Origin: Aquabacter sp. L1I39
GTDB taxonomy: Bacteria > Pseudomonadota > Alphaproteobacteria > Rhizobiales > Xanthobacteraceae
Length of the DNA stretch: 64,000 bases
Assembly (NCBI RefSeq): GCF_017742835.1
Contig: NZ_CP072392.1
Coordinates: 1,596,385 to 1,660,384 of the forward strand
Reading direction: 5' to 3'
The position numbers were made by a program, and so were the translations under genes. Below are positions 1 to 9,071 of the stretch, one piece after another; positions within the stretch are counted from its first letter, which is position 1, and each line of letters opens with the position of its first letter. Below the pieces are notes generated by a model. The model did not search any database and had not been told where the DNA came from. It saw only the letters and a list, made by a program, of their open reading frames with translations.

Positions 1-1931
1 AGCGCGAACAAGAGGAGCGGGACGCAGCAGGCCTGGGCAAGGCCGCACAGGATGCGGCGCATCAAAGGCGGCGGCTCGAAGCTGAGATCCAGGACGCGGC
101 GGGGATTGGCCAGGGCCCGCTCGTCAAGACGCGCCGCGATCGCCCGCAGGGTGCGCAGGCTGTAGAGGTCTTCCAGCGTGATGGCGGGCAAGGCGGGATT
201 GTCGCGCACGGCGGCGAGGAAGGTGGCAGCCAGCAGCGAGTGGCCGCCGAGATCGGCGAAGAAGTCCGCGTCAAATCCGATGGACTGGCCGGGGAAAAGA
301 GGCTTGGCGGCGGCGAGCAGGGCGGCTTCGGTCTCGGTCTCCGGCTCCTCCTGCTGCTCGGCCTCGGCCGGGGCGGAGAGCGGGGCGGCTTTCAGCGCCT
401 TGCGGTCCGCCTTGCCGGAGGTCAGGCGCGGCAGGACAGCCATTTCCTCGAAATGGGACGGCACCATGTAAGGCGGCAGCGTCTCCTTCAGCGCCGCCCG
501 GAGCGCCGCCCGGTCGAGCGGCACGCCGGCTTCCGGCACCACGAAGGCCACCAGTCGGTCGATGCCGTCATCCCGCCGCAGCACGACGGTGGATTGCGCC
601 ACGCCGGCCAAGCCGGACATGCGGGCCTCGATCTCGCCCAGCTCCAGGCGGAAGCCGCGCAGCTTCACTTGGTCGTCGATGCGGCCGTGGAACAGGAGGC
701 GCCCATCTTCGGTGAGGCTCACCGCGTCGCCGGAGCGATAGAGCACCGGGTCGGAGCCATCGCCGCCGAAGGGATTGGCGATGAACTTTTCGGCGGAGAG
801 TTCCGGCCGCTTCAGATAGCCACGCGCCACGCCGGGGCCGCCGATGAGCAGCTCGCCCTCGATGCCCGGCCCGACCAGTTGGAGCTGCTCGTCCACCACA
901 TAGCAGGTGTAATTGGGGATCGGCCCGCCAATGGTGACCGGCCCGTCCACCGTCACCTCGTCCACGGTCGCCACCACGGTGGCCTCGGTGGGGCCGTAGG
1001 AGTTGAACACCTTGCGGCCGGGCTTGCACCAGCGCTGCTTCACCGAGGGCGGGCAGGCCTCGCCGCCGAGGATGATGATGCGCAGCGAGGGCACGTCCTG
1101 GGGCATCATGGCGAGCAAGGTGGGCACCGTGTCGAGCACGGAGACCTTCGCCTCGGCCATCAGCGCGGGCAGCTTCTCCACCTCGCCCAGCACGCGGGAG
1201 GAGGCCACCCAGAGGGTGGCGCCCACCAGATACGGAATGAAGATCTCTTCCAGCGACAGGTCGAAGGCGATGGAGGCGCCCTGGAAGGACACGTCGGCCT
1301 CGGTCATTCCATAGACCAGGTTCGCCGAGCGCAGGTAATGGCAGATGTTCCGGTGCTCGATGACGATGCCCTTGGGCTTGCCCGTGGAGCCGGACGTGTA
1401 GATGGCATAGGCCGGGTCGTTCCGCGTCACCCCATCGGCGCGCAGGTCCAGGGGACTGGAATCCTTGCTCTCCGCCAGCAGGTCCTGGAGCGGGGCGGGA
1501 GCGGCGGGCAGGTCGCGGTTGAGCTTGCCGGCGGTCACCGCGTCGATGATGACGATGCGGGCGGCGCAATCCTCCAGGCACTCGGCGATGCGGTCCGGCG
1601 GGGCGTCCATGTCGAAGGGGATATAGGCGGCGCCGCTCTTGAGGATGCCGAGCAGCGCCACATGCAGGTCCAGCGAGCGGGACATCCAGATGCCCACGAA
1701 CTGCCCCGGCCCCGCCCCCCGCGCCCGCAGCGCATGGGCCACCCGGTTCGCCCGCGCATCCAGCTCCGCATATGTGACGCGCTCGGCACCAAAGATGATG
1801 GCGGTCTGGTCCGGCGATCGGGCGACGGTGTCGGCGAAGATTTCGGGGAGCAACTCGTCCCGCAGGAGGGAGGCGTCCTTGTGCCCGATCAGCACGCCCG
1901 GTCGAACGGTGCTCGTGACTGCATCCATCAT
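1..1931 (-). CDS. Pls/PosA-type non-ribosomal peptide synthetase, partial (3' end outside window)
   Basis: Reads off the left edge; about 643 N-terminal residues are visible. An AMP-forming adenylation domain comes first, with motifs A3 (YTSGSTGKPKG), A5 (NSYGPTEATV), A7 (YRSGD), A8 (GRIDDQVKLRGFRLELGEIE) and A10 (LTSGKADRK). A peptidyl-carrier domain follows, with the phosphopantetheine serine in LGGHSL. A hydrophobic stretch then starts at the edge (RRILCGLAQACCVPLLFA). There is no condensation domain before the A domain. This A-PCP-membrane order is typical of stand-alone synthetases related to poly-lysine synthetase Pls and PosA. Start: ATGs lie at 1937, 1931 and 1928; 1931 has GGGGA at good spacing. 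It is divergent from the AraC gene. The substrate cannot be read by eye. The family call is fairly sure, the missing membrane half is inferred. Confidence 0.8.
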   Translation of the reverse strand, partial: MMDAVTSTVRPGVLIGHKDASLLRDELLPEIFADTVARSPDQTAIIFGAERVTYAELDARANRVAHALRARGAGPGQFVGIWMSRSLDLHVALLGILKSGAAYIPFDMDAPPDRIAECLEDCAARIVIIDAVTAGKLNRDLPAAPAPLQDLLAESKDSSPLDLRADGVTRNDPAYAIYTSGSTGKPKGIVIEHRNICHYLRSANLVYGMTEADVSFQGASIAFDLSLEEIFIPYLVGATLWVASSRVLGEVEKLPALMAEAKVSVLDTVPTLLAMMPQDVPSLRIIILGGEACPPSVKQRWCKPGRKVFNSYGPTEATVVATVDEVTVDGPVTIGGPIPNYTCYVVDEQLQLVGPGIEGELLIGGPGVARGYLKRPELSAEKFIANPFGGDGSDPVLYRSGDAVSLTEDGRLLFHGRIDDQVKLRGFRLELGEIEARMSGLAGVAQSTVVLRRDDGIDRLVAFVVPEAGVPLDRAALRAALKETLPPYMVPSHFEEMAVLPRLTSGKADRKALKAAPLSAPAEAEQQEEPETETEAALLAAAKPLFPGQSIGFDADFFADLGGHSLLAATFLAAVRDNPALPAITLEDLYSLRTLRAIAARLDERALANPRRVLDLSFEPPPLMRRILCGLAQACCVPLLLFA

Positions 1932-2237
1932 GGCCATTCCCCGCAGTGGCGCCCCCGAAGCCGGGCCGGGCGGGGTGCTCGCCCCTGCACCTCCACCAGG
2001 AACATCCGGCGCGAGGTTGAATGAATATAGACCAAGTCCTATTGGCACAATAGTAAACGACTCTTCGATCCGTTACCTAATCTTTCAATAGCTTTCTCTT
2101 TGCTTTTCATGACTGCCTTGGCGAAATCAACTTCAACCTGTGCTGGAAGACCGGCCTCGGCACCGCCTGTCGCCGCGGCGGCGTGACAGGGCCGTGCGTA
2201 GAAGGCATAAGAAAGCGGGGGAGAAGGAGGCAGCGCG
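1932..2237. promoter_or_regulatory. Divergent intergenic region between NRPS and AraC genes
   Basis: About 300 bases without a gene. The middle (about 2018-2140) is clearly AT-richer than its surroundings and must hold the promoters of both divergent genes. The AraC gene has a strong AGGAGG ribosome site just before 2238. No convincing -35/-10 pair or palindrome was found. Confidence 0.5.
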
Positions 2238-3260
2238 ATGGGGGATCGGCATCCGGTCAGCCTCGCCATCGTTCACATGCTGCCGGATCTGTCCGCGCAG
2301 CACGGCTTCGCTCTCGGGCCAGCGCTCTCCCGCGCCGGCATCCCCGATGTGCAGGACATCCATGCGGGCGCCGTGGTGGCGCGGGCTCAGATGTGCACTT
2401 TGCTGCAAGCGGCGGCCCGTCAGGCGGGTGCGCCCCTGTTCGGCTTCGCGCTCGCCGGCGCAGCGCGGCCCGACGCGCTGGGCCTGATGGGCCGGGCCCT
2501 GTTTTCCGGCCGCACGCCGCGCGAGAGCCTTTCCGCCCATGCCCGTTCCATGCCCGCCATCCAGAGCGGGGTGAAGCTGAGCGTGGAGCGGGTGGGTGAC
2601 CGCGCCATCTGGCGCCATCACATGGAAGACAGTGACCTTGGCCATGCCAGCGTGCTCAATGACGGCGTTGCCGGTTTCATGACGGGAGTGTTTCGCGCGC
2701 TGCTCGGCGCGGATGCCGCGCTTGAGATCGGCCTGCCCCACCGCCCGCAGGTGGCGCCCCACCGTTATGAGGACGCGCTCCAGGCTCCAGTGACCTTCTC
2801 GGGCGGAACGCTCTCCTTCACCTTCGACGCCGCACTCCTTGACCGGCCGTCCGCCCTTCCCGGCCCCTTGAGAGACCTCCCGCTTCCGCCTGAGCGCCGG
2901 CTGGACGCCTCGGACCATGTGCCGGGGGATGAGCGCCTCCTCCAATGCCTGCCGCTCATCTTCGAGAGCGCGGCCCTGGCGGGCACGCTCTCCCTGGCGG
3001 ATGCGGCCCGGACACTGGGATTTTCACCCCGCAGCCTCCAACGGCGCCTCGAAGCGCTCGGCCTGACGTTCGAGTATCTGGTGGATGAGTGGCGCAGGGG
3101 CGAGGCGCAGCGTTATTTGTCCCAAACCGGCTTGCCGGTGGCCAGCATTGCCCATGCGCTTGGCTATTCCCACCCGGCCCACTTCATCCGCGCCTTCCGG
3201 CGCTGGGAACGCGCGACGCCTCTTGCCTATCGGCGGAACGCCGGCCGAGCCTGTGCCTGA
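2238..3260 (+). CDS. AraC-family transcriptional regulator
   Basis: A 340-residue regulator. The first two thirds resemble the arabinose-binding-like effector domain found in OruR/ArgR-type AraC proteins. The last 100 residues form a double helix-turn-helix (LSLADAARTLGFSPRSLQRR, then LPVASIAHALGYSHPAHFIR and FRRWERATP), the hallmark of HTH_18. The ATG follows AAGGAGGCAGCGCG. It diverges from the synthetase gene and is the obvious candidate to control it, but it could also act on the sulfatase operon that begins 126 bp downstream. Family assignment is firm; target and ligand are inferred or unknown. Confidence 0.85.
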   Translation: MGDRHPVSLAIVHMLPDLSAQHGFALGPALSRAGIPDVQDIHAGAVVARAQMCTLLQAAARQAGAPLFGFALAGAARPDALGLMGRALFSGRTPRESLSAHARSMPAIQSGVKLSVERVGDRAIWRHHMEDSDLGHASVLNDGVAGFMTGVFRALLGADAALEIGLPHRPQVAPHRYEDALQAPVTFSGGTLSFTFDAALLDRPSALPGPLRDLPLPPERRLDASDHVPGDERLLQCLPLIFESAALAGTLSLADAARTLGFSPRSLQRRLEALGLTFEYLVDEWRRGEAQRYLSQTGLPVASIAHALGYSHPAHFIRAFRRWERATPLAYRRNAGRACA

Positions 3261-3386
3261 CCCGCCGGGCCGCTGCGTCAGGGCGGCCTTGGCGCCAAAT
3301 GGCAATTGTGACCCCCTCGGTCCTTGGCTACAGGAACGCTTTGTCGCACCCGGGCAAGGCTGGCTGGTGTGCGTCACGAGACAGGC

Positions 3387-4403
3387 ATGCAGGACCACAA
3401 GACCCACGCGCACACAGAACGTCACCGGAAGGATCGTCTTTCCCAGGAGCCTTTCTCCCGAGACGCTCGGGTTCCGGCTTCGGAGATGGTGTGGCTGGAG
3501 GGCGGCACCTTCAGGATGGGGTCCAACGACCATTATCCCGAGGAAGCCCCCGTCCATGAGGTGGCCGTGGACGGCTTTTGGATCGACCGCTTCCCAGTGA
3601 CCAATGGGGACTTCTCCCGCTTCGTCGCCTCCACTGGCCGCGTCACGCTGGCGGAGCAGATCCCCGACGCGCGGCACTATCCCGACGCGGATCCCGACCT
3701 CCTGGTGCCCGGCTCGCTCGTCTTCACGCCCCCCGCCACCTGCCCCACCCTCGGCGATTGGACGCAATGGTGGCGGTTCGTGGAAGGGGCGAACTGGCGC
3801 CATCCCGCCGGCCCCGGCAGCGATCTTTCTGGCCTGGAACACCATCCCGTGGTCCATGTGGCCCATGCGGATGCGCTGGCCTATGCCCGCTGGGCCGGCA
3901 AGGACCTGCCCACCGAGGGAGAGTGGGAATATGCCGCGCGCGGCGGGCTCGACGGCGCCCCCTATGCCTGGGGCGAGGACCTGGCGCCGGGCGGCATCCA
4001 CCGCGCCAATACCTGGCAGGGCCGCTTCCCGGTGGAGAACCTGGCCCTGGACGGCTTCATCGGCACCTCGCCGGTGGATGCCTTCCCGCCCAACGGCTTC
4101 GGCCTTCACGACATGATCGGCAATGTGTGGGAATGGACCGCCGACTGGTACCGCAACCACCATGTGCCCTCCTGCTGCCTGCCCCGAAATCCCCGTGGCG
4201 GGACCGAGGCCGGCAGCCGTGACCCGGCCGATCCCGGCCTTCCCATGCCGCGCAAGGTGATCAAGGGCGGCTCGCACCTGTGCGCGCCCAGCTATTGCTC
4301 CCGCTACCGGCCCGCCGCCCGGCAGGGCCAGACCATCGATTCCGCGACCGGACATATCGGCTTCCGCTGCGTCCGGCGCGTCACCACCCAGGACAGACCA
4401 TGA
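3387..4403 (+). CDS. Formylglycine-generating enzyme (sulfatase-modifying factor)
   Basis: A 338-residue FGE-sulfatase domain protein. It oxidises the active-site cysteine of type I sulfatases to C-alpha-formylglycine. The fold signature is seen in MVWLEGGTFRMGSN near the N terminus, FPVTNGDFSRFV, LPTEGEWEYAARGG and GNVWEWTADW. The two catalytic, copper-binding cysteines of aerobic FGE are both present (C299 and C304 in HLCAPSYCSRYR). The start was chosen at ATG 3387, preceded by GAGACAGG; an in-frame upstream ATG at 3324 has no ribosome site. Its stop overlaps the sulfatase start (ATGA at 4400), so the pair is translationally coupled, which fits enzyme and client. The enzyme is cytoplasmic, so it would act before Tat export. 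Confidence 0.92.
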   Translation: MQDHKTHAHTERHRKDRLSQEPFSRDARVPASEMVWLEGGTFRMGSNDHYPEEAPVHEVAVDGFWIDRFPVTNGDFSRFVASTGRVTLAEQIPDARHYPDADPDLLVPGSLVFTPPATCPTLGDWTQWWRFVEGANWRHPAGPGSDLSGLEHHPVVHVAHADALAYARWAGKDLPTEGEWEYAARGGLDGAPYAWGEDLAPGGIHRANTWQGRFPVENLALDGFIGTSPVDAFPPNGFGLHDMIGNVWEWTADWYRNHHVPSCCLPRNPRGGTEAGSRDPADPGLPMPRKVIKGGSHLCAPSYCSRYRPAARQGQTIDSATGHIGFRCVRRVTTQDRP

Positions 4404-5893
4404 CCGACACCGCGCACCCCGCGACAGATACCCGCCCCTCCGGCCCCAGCCGTCGCGACGTCCTCGCCGGCTCGGCGGGCTTCATGGCGGCGGTCGCCGG
4501 CCTTTCCGCCCTCGCCGCCCCCGCGCGCGCCCAGTCGGGCGGCGCCGGCGCGCCGCGTCCGCACATCCTTTACATCCTGGCCGACGACCTCGGCTTTGCC
4601 GACGTGGGCTTCCAGGGCTCGGACATCAAGACGCCGAACATCGACAAGCTGGCGGCCACCGGCGCCAAGCTCGGCCAGTTCTACACCCAGCCCATGTGCA
4701 CCCCCACCCGCGCGGCGCTGCTGACCGGGCGGTATCCGATGCGCTACGGGCTCCAGACCGGCGTCATCCCTTCCGGGGCCAGCTACGGCCTGGCCACCGA
4801 CGAATTCCTGCTGCCCCAGGCGCTCAAAAGCGTCGGCTATTCCACCGCCCTGGTGGGCAAGTGGCATCTGGGCCATGGCAAGCGGGACTACTGGCCGCGC
4901 CAGCGGGGCTTCGATTATTTCTATGGCGCCCTGGTGGGGGAGATCGACCACTTCAAGCACGATGCCCATGGGGTGGTGGATTGGTATCGCGACAACACCG
5001 TGGTCCATGAAGAGGGCTACGATACCGAGCTGTTCGGCGCCGATGCGGTGCGGCTGATCGGTGGCCACGACCCCAAGACCCCGCTCTTCCTCTATCTGGC
5101 TTTCACCGCCCCCCACACCCCGTTCCAGGCGCCCCAGGCCTATCTCGACCGCTATGCGGACATCAAGGATCCGTCCCGGCGTGCCTACGCGGCCATGATC
5201 ACCGCCATGGACGACCAGATCGGCAAGGTGGTGGAGGCTTTGGAAAAGCGCGGCATGCGCGAGAACACGCTCATCGTGTTCCACTCCGACAATGGCGGCA
5301 CCCGCAACAAGATGTTCGTGGGCGAGGGGGCGGTGGCCGGAGAACTGCCCGCCAGCAATGCCCCCCTGCGCGACGGCAAGGGCTCGCTCTATGAGGGCGG
5401 CACGCGGGTGGCGGCGGTGGCCAACTGGCCCGGCCGCATCGCGCCCGGTACCCTGGACGGCGTGATGCATGTGGTGGACATGCTGCCCACCCTCGCCAAG
5501 CTCGCCGGCGCCAGCCTTTCCCTTTCCAAGCCGCTCGACGGCATGGATGTGTGGACCTCGCTGGCCAGCGGCAAGGGCTCGCCCCGCCCGGGCGTTGTCT
5601 ACAATGTGGAGCCCACCCAGGGCGCCGTGCGCGAGGGCGCCTGGAAGCTCTATTGGCACGCGGTGCTTCCGCCCAAGGTGGAGCTGTTCAACCTGGACCA
5701 GGACCCCGGCGAGAAGACCGATTTGTCGGCGAAGCATCCCGACAAGGTGGCCGCCCTCCAGGACCATGTGGTGGCGCTCGCGCGCACCATGGCCCCGCCG
5801 CTCTTCTACCAGGCGGCCCTCAGCGCCACCCTCTCCGATGCGCCGTCCACCCCGACGGACGCGCTCTATGACCTCGGCCTGAAGGACGATTGA
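4400..5893 (+). CDS. Tat-exported type I arylsulfatase
   Basis: A 497-residue sulfatase of the alkaline phosphatase superfamily. The N terminus has a twin-arginine signal (SRRDVLAG at 17-24, hydrophobic core, APARAQ cleavage region), so the folded, modified enzyme is predicted to reach the periplasm. LYILADDLGFADVG carries the metal-binding aspartates. The modification motif is C100-T-P-T-R, the C-x-P-x-R substrate of FGE, followed by AALLTGRYP. KWHLGHG and HSDNGG are also conserved. It overlaps the FGE gene by 4 bp and the downstream barrel gene by 1 bp. The natural sulfate ester is unknown; scavenging sulfate from aromatic or sugar esters is the usual role. Confidence 0.9.
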   Translation: MTDTAHPATDTRPSGPSRRDVLAGSAGFMAAVAGLSALAAPARAQSGGAGAPRPHILYILADDLGFADVGFQGSDIKTPNIDKLAATGAKLGQFYTQPMCTPTRAALLTGRYPMRYGLQTGVIPSGASYGLATDEFLLPQALKSVGYSTALVGKWHLGHGKRDYWPRQRGFDYFYGALVGEIDHFKHDAHGVVDWYRDNTVVHEEGYDTELFGADAVRLIGGHDPKTPLFLYLAFTAPHTPFQAPQAYLDRYADIKDPSRRAYAAMITAMDDQIGKVVEALEKRGMRENTLIVFHSDNGGTRNKMFVGEGAVAGELPASNAPLRDGKGSLYEGGTRVAAVANWPGRIAPGTLDGVMHVVDMLPTLAKLAGASLSLSKPLDGMDVWTSLASGKGSPRPGVVYNVEPTQGAVREGAWKLYWHAVLPPKVELFNLDQDPGEKTDLSAKHPDKVAALQDHVVALARTMAPPLFYQAALSATLSDAPSTPTDALYDLGLKDD

Positions 5894-6708
5894 TGCGCCG
5901 CAAGTCCTTCTCCCGAAAGGCGGCGCTCGGCGCTGCCCTGGCGCTGGCCGCCACGGCGCCGGCCGGCGCCGCCGACCTTGCCACCAAGGCGCAGGTGGCC
6001 CCGCCCCCGATCCCGGTGGCAACGGCGGACACGCCCACCTTCCTGTTCACCGGCTATCTGTGGGCGAGCGCCATGAGCGGGCAGACCGGCACGCTGCCGC
6101 CTTTGCCGCCGGTGAATGTGGACATGAGCTTCGGCGACATTCTCAAGCAGTTTGACGGCGGCATCATGGGCGCCGGCGAGATGCGGGTGGGGCGCTGGGG
6201 CTTCCTGGCGGACGTGATGTTCCTCCAGGTGTCGCCCTCCGCCAGCCTGCCCGGCCCCTATGCGGGCAATCTGGAAATCCGCTCCCGCAGCCTGACCCTC
6301 CAGGGCGATGTGCTCTATCGCCTCTATGAGGCGGCGGGCACCAGCGTCGATGTGGGCGCGGGCCTGCGCTATTGGCTGCTCGGCAACCGCCTGAGCTTCG
6401 ACAATGCCTCGCCCTTGCCCAGCTTCAGCTATAGCGAGACCGAGGGATGGGTGGACCCGCTCATTGTCGGCCGCTTCACCACGCCGCTGGGCGGGGACTG
6501 GAGCCTCACCGTGGTGGGCGATATCGGCGGCTTCGACGTGGGCTCGCGCCTGACCTACCAAGCCATCGGCACGGTCAACTACCAGTGGACCAGGCAATTG
6601 GCCCTGCGTGCCGGCTATCGCTATCTGTCGGTGGACTATAGCTCCGGCAAGTTCCTGTATGACGTGCAGCTCCAGGGGCCCGTCATCGGCGCCACCTATC
6701 GCTTCTGA
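5893..6708 (+). CDS. Outer-membrane beta-barrel protein
   Basis: A 271-residue protein with a Sec signal peptide (RKAALGAALALAATAP, cut near AGAAD) followed by alternating amphipathic strands rich in G, Y and W. It ends in the canonical C-terminal aromatic YRF of outer-membrane barrels. No porin family is recognised. The ATG at 5893 shares one base with the sulfatase stop; a TTG immediately upstream is unlikely to be the start. Its place as third gene of the FGE-sulfatase operon suggests that it admits sulfated substrates or anchors the sulfatase, but that is inference only. Confidence 0.75.
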   Translation: MRRKSFSRKAALGAALALAATAPAGAADLATKAQVAPPPIPVATADTPTFLFTGYLWASAMSGQTGTLPPLPPVNVDMSFGDILKQFDGGIMGAGEMRVGRWGFLADVMFLQVSPSASLPGPYAGNLEIRSRSLTLQGDVLYRLYEAAGTSVDVGAGLRYWLLGNRLSFDNASPLPSFSYSETEGWVDPLIVGRFTTPLGGDWSLTVVGDIGGFDVGSRLTYQAIGTVNYQWTRQLALRAGYRYLSVDYSSGKFLYDVQLQGPVIGATYRF

Positions 6709-6712
6709 ACGA

Positions 6713-6745
6713 GAAAGGCCCGGAGGGGGATCCTCCGGGCCTTTC
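6713..6745. terminator. Intrinsic terminator between convergent genes
   Basis: Perfect inverted repeat GAAAGGCCCGGAGG / CCTCCGGGCCTTTC around a 5-base loop, directly after the barrel stop and 20 bp from the end of the opposing binding-protein gene. The arms end in AAA and TTT, so it can serve both directions. Confidence 0.9.
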
Positions 6746-6766
6746 TTCATTCAAGAGACCTGAGTT

Positions 6767-8017
6767 CTACTTGGCCTTGGCCGTCCCATCGCGCTTGGCG
6801 ATAACCGCCGGGCAGGCGCTCTGGGAGAGCGGGCGGAAGGCCTCGTCGCCGGGCAGCGTCGCCACCAGGTCATAGAGGTCCCACTCGCCCTTGGAGGCGG
6901 CCGGCGACTTCACCTGGAACACATAGAAATCGTGCACCATGCGGCCATCCTCGCGCAGCTTGGCATTGCGCACCACGTCGTCCTTGATGGGCAGTTCCTG
7001 CATCTTGGCCACCACGGTCTCGGCATCGTCGGTCTTGGCCGCCGCCACCGCCTTCAGATAGTGCAGGATGGAGGAATAGACGCCCGCATGGATGGCGGAC
7101 GGGATCTTGCCATTCTGCGCCTTGAAGCGCTCGGAGAAGGCGCGGGTGCCGTCGTCCAGGTCCCAGTAGAAGCCTTCGGACAGCAGCGTGCCCTGGGCGG
7201 TGGGCAGGCCGACGCTCTTCACGTCGAGGGCGGTGAGGAAGAAGGCCACCAGCTTCTGCTTGGAGCCCATGATGCCGAACTCGCGCGCCGTCTTGATGCC
7301 CGAGACGGTGTCGTTGCCGGCATTGGCGAGCGCGATGATGTCGGCGCCCGAGCCCTGCGCGGTGAGCAGCGGCGAGGACAGGTCCACCGCCGGAAAGGGG
7401 TGGCGCACGGAGCCGAGGAACTTGCCGCCCTTGGCGCTGACCACGGTCTTGGTGTCGGCCTCCAGCTGATGGCCGAGCGCATAGTCCGCCGTCACCAGGT
7501 ACCAGGAGGTGCCCGGCTGGGTCAGGCGGTTGGCGATGCCGGCCACCTGCACATAGGTGTCCCACATCCACTGCACCACATGGCCGGGCTGGCAGGCATC
7601 GCCCGTGAGGCGCGCCGTGCCGCCGGGGAACAGGGCGACGCGGTTCTTCTCCTTCACCAGCGGCGCGATGGCGAGCTGAATGGAGGCGTTGGACATGTCG
7701 GCGAGCACGTCGACATTTTCCTCGTCGATCCATTTGCGCGCCGTGGCGGAGGCGATGTCGGCCTTGTTCTGGTGGTCGGCCGAGATCATCTCGATCTTCA
7801 TGCCCTTGCACTCGGCCTTCAGGCAGTCGTCGATGGCCATCTGGGCGGCGATCAGCGAGCCCTTGCCGGTGATGTCCGAATAGACCCCCGACATGTCGGT
7901 GAGCACGCCGATCTTCACCGTGCCATTGGAATTCTCGGCGAGCGCGGGGCCGGCGGCGAGGCCGGCGAGCGCCAGGGCGCAGCCGGACAAGGCGGCGGTG
8001 CGGAATGTCTTCAACAT
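6767..8017 (-). CDS. ABC transporter substrate-binding protein (branched-chain amino acid type)
   Basis: A 416-residue periplasmic binding protein. The signal peptide is MLKTFRTAALSGCALALAG with a cleavage site near PALAEN. The mature part begins TVKIGVLTDMSGVYSDITG, typical of the LivJ-like Peripla_BP_6 family. The ATG at 8017 was preferred over 8023 because GGAGGATGACT gives correct ribosome-site spacing. No permease or ATPase genes are present nearby, so partners are encoded elsewhere. It is the last gene of a minus-strand run with SMP-30, BKACE and cyclase genes, and probably brings in the substrate they degrade. The ligand is unknown; this family often binds aromatic acids and amides as well as amino acids. 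Confidence 0.85.
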   Translation of the reverse strand: MLKTFRTAALSGCALALAGLAAGPALAENSNGTVKIGVLTDMSGVYSDITGKGSLIAAQMAIDDCLKAECKGMKIEMISADHQNKADIASATARKWIDEENVDVLADMSNASIQLAIAPLVKEKNRVALFPGGTARLTGDACQPGHVVQWMWDTYVQVAGIANRLTQPGTSWYLVTADYALGHQLEADTKTVVSAKGGKFLGSVRHPFPAVDLSSPLLTAQGSGADIIALANAGNDTVSGIKTAREFGIMGSKQKLVAFFLTALDVKSVGLPTAQGTLLSEGFYWDLDDGTRAFSERFKAQNGKIPSAIHAGVYSSILHYLKAVAAAKTDDAETVVAKMQELPIKDDVVRNAKLREDGRMVHDFYVFQVKSPAASKGEWDLYDLVATLPGDEAFRPLSQSACPAVIAKRDGTAKAK

Positions 8018-8054
8018 AGTCATCCTCCCAGATGTCTCTTTGTCGTGAACGCGC

Positions 8055-9071
8055 TCACCAATGGGCCATGGGCAGGCCCGCCACCGGCGAACGGAAGGCG
8101 GGAATGCGGGTGCCCCGGAGGCTGCCCACATAGACGGTGCGCAGGTCCGGCCCGCCAAAGGTGATGCTGGCGAACCAGGGGGCGATGGTGCCGCCACAGG
8201 CGAGCATCAATTCGGGCGTCGCCGCATCCGCCGCGAAGGCGTCCATGAGCGTGCGCCCGGCCGCGCTGTCCTTGTCGTCATCCAGCAGGATGCGCAGGTC
8301 GCCCTCGGGGGTGAGCGCGAAGATGCGGTCCGTCATCACATGGGTGCCCCACAGATTGCCGTGGGCATCGAAGGCGATGCCGTCGATGAAGGCGCCATGG
8401 TCGGACGGGCCGAAGACTTCGCGGTCAGTCAGGCTGCCATCGGGCTGGACGCGCAGGCGCGTGACGTGGCGCCCGCAGGTCTCGGCCACATAGAGCCATT
8501 CCTCCTTGGCATCGAGCCGGATCTCGTTGGTGAAGCGAAACCCGTCGGCGACGATGCGCAGCCGGCCCTGGTCGTAGAGGGCGATATAGCCGTCCGCCAC
8601 ATTGGGGCTCATGGCCCGCATCCAGTTCTTGATGCGGGTGGAGATGGTCAGCCAGATGCGGTCGCGGCTGTCGCGCAGCACGAAGTTCACCTTGCCGATG
8701 GGCGCGCCATCGATGCTGTCGGCGAGCACCCGGCTCGCCCCGTCGCGGGTCATGATCTCCAGCCGGTCGGTGCCGAAATTGGAGATCAGGATGTCGCCAT
8801 TGCGGGCGAAGGCGAGGCCGTTGGGCAAGGTGCCGGAGACAAAGCGCGTCTCCTCGTCGGTGGCGGCGGAAAAATCCGTCGCCTCGGTCTGGGTCACCAG
8901 GCGCTGGGTGCCGTCGGGGCGGATATGAACCACCCCGCCGCGCGCATCCGCGCTCCACAGCGAGCCGTCGCGCTCGGCCAGGATGCATTCCGGCCGCTGG
9001 AGGCCCTCCCCCACATAGGAGAGGCCCGCCGGTTCCACCGTGAAGCCGTCGAGGGGGTTGGGCGCGGCCAT
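8055..9071 (-). CDS. SMP-30/gluconolactonase family hydrolase
   Basis: A 338-residue six-bladed beta-propeller of the SMP-30/gluconolactonase/regucalcin family, which hydrolyses lactones with one divalent metal. The expected metal ligands are visible: the Glu in GLQRPECIL, the Asn in FRFTNEIRLD and the Asp in FIDGIAFDAHGN. There is no signal peptide. The ATG shares one base with the BKACE stop codon, so the two are translationally coupled, and the gene ends 37 bp before the binding-protein start. In context it probably opens a lactone intermediate in the same unidentified pathway. Confidence 0.85.
   Translation of the reverse strand: MAAPNPLDGFTVEPAGLSYVGEGLQRPECILAERDGSLWSADARGGVVHIRPDGTQRLVTQTEATDFSAATDEETRFVSGTLPNGLAFARNGDILISNFGTDRLEIMTRDGASRVLADSIDGAPIGKVNFVLRDSRDRIWLTISTRIKNWMRAMSPNVADGYIALYDQGRLRIVADGFRFTNEIRLDAKEEWLYVAETCGRHVTRLRVQPDGSLTDREVFGPSDHGAFIDGIAFDAHGNLWGTHVMTDRIFALTPEGDLRILLDDDKDSAAGRTLMDAFAADAATPELMLACGGTIAPWFASITFGGPDLRTVYVGSLRGTRIPAFRSPVAGLPMAHW

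Noticed and set aside
240..2024. 594-codon plus-strand open frame
   Set aside because: It is the antisense shadow of the NRPS gene, whose adenylation and carrier motifs are unmistakable on the minus strand.
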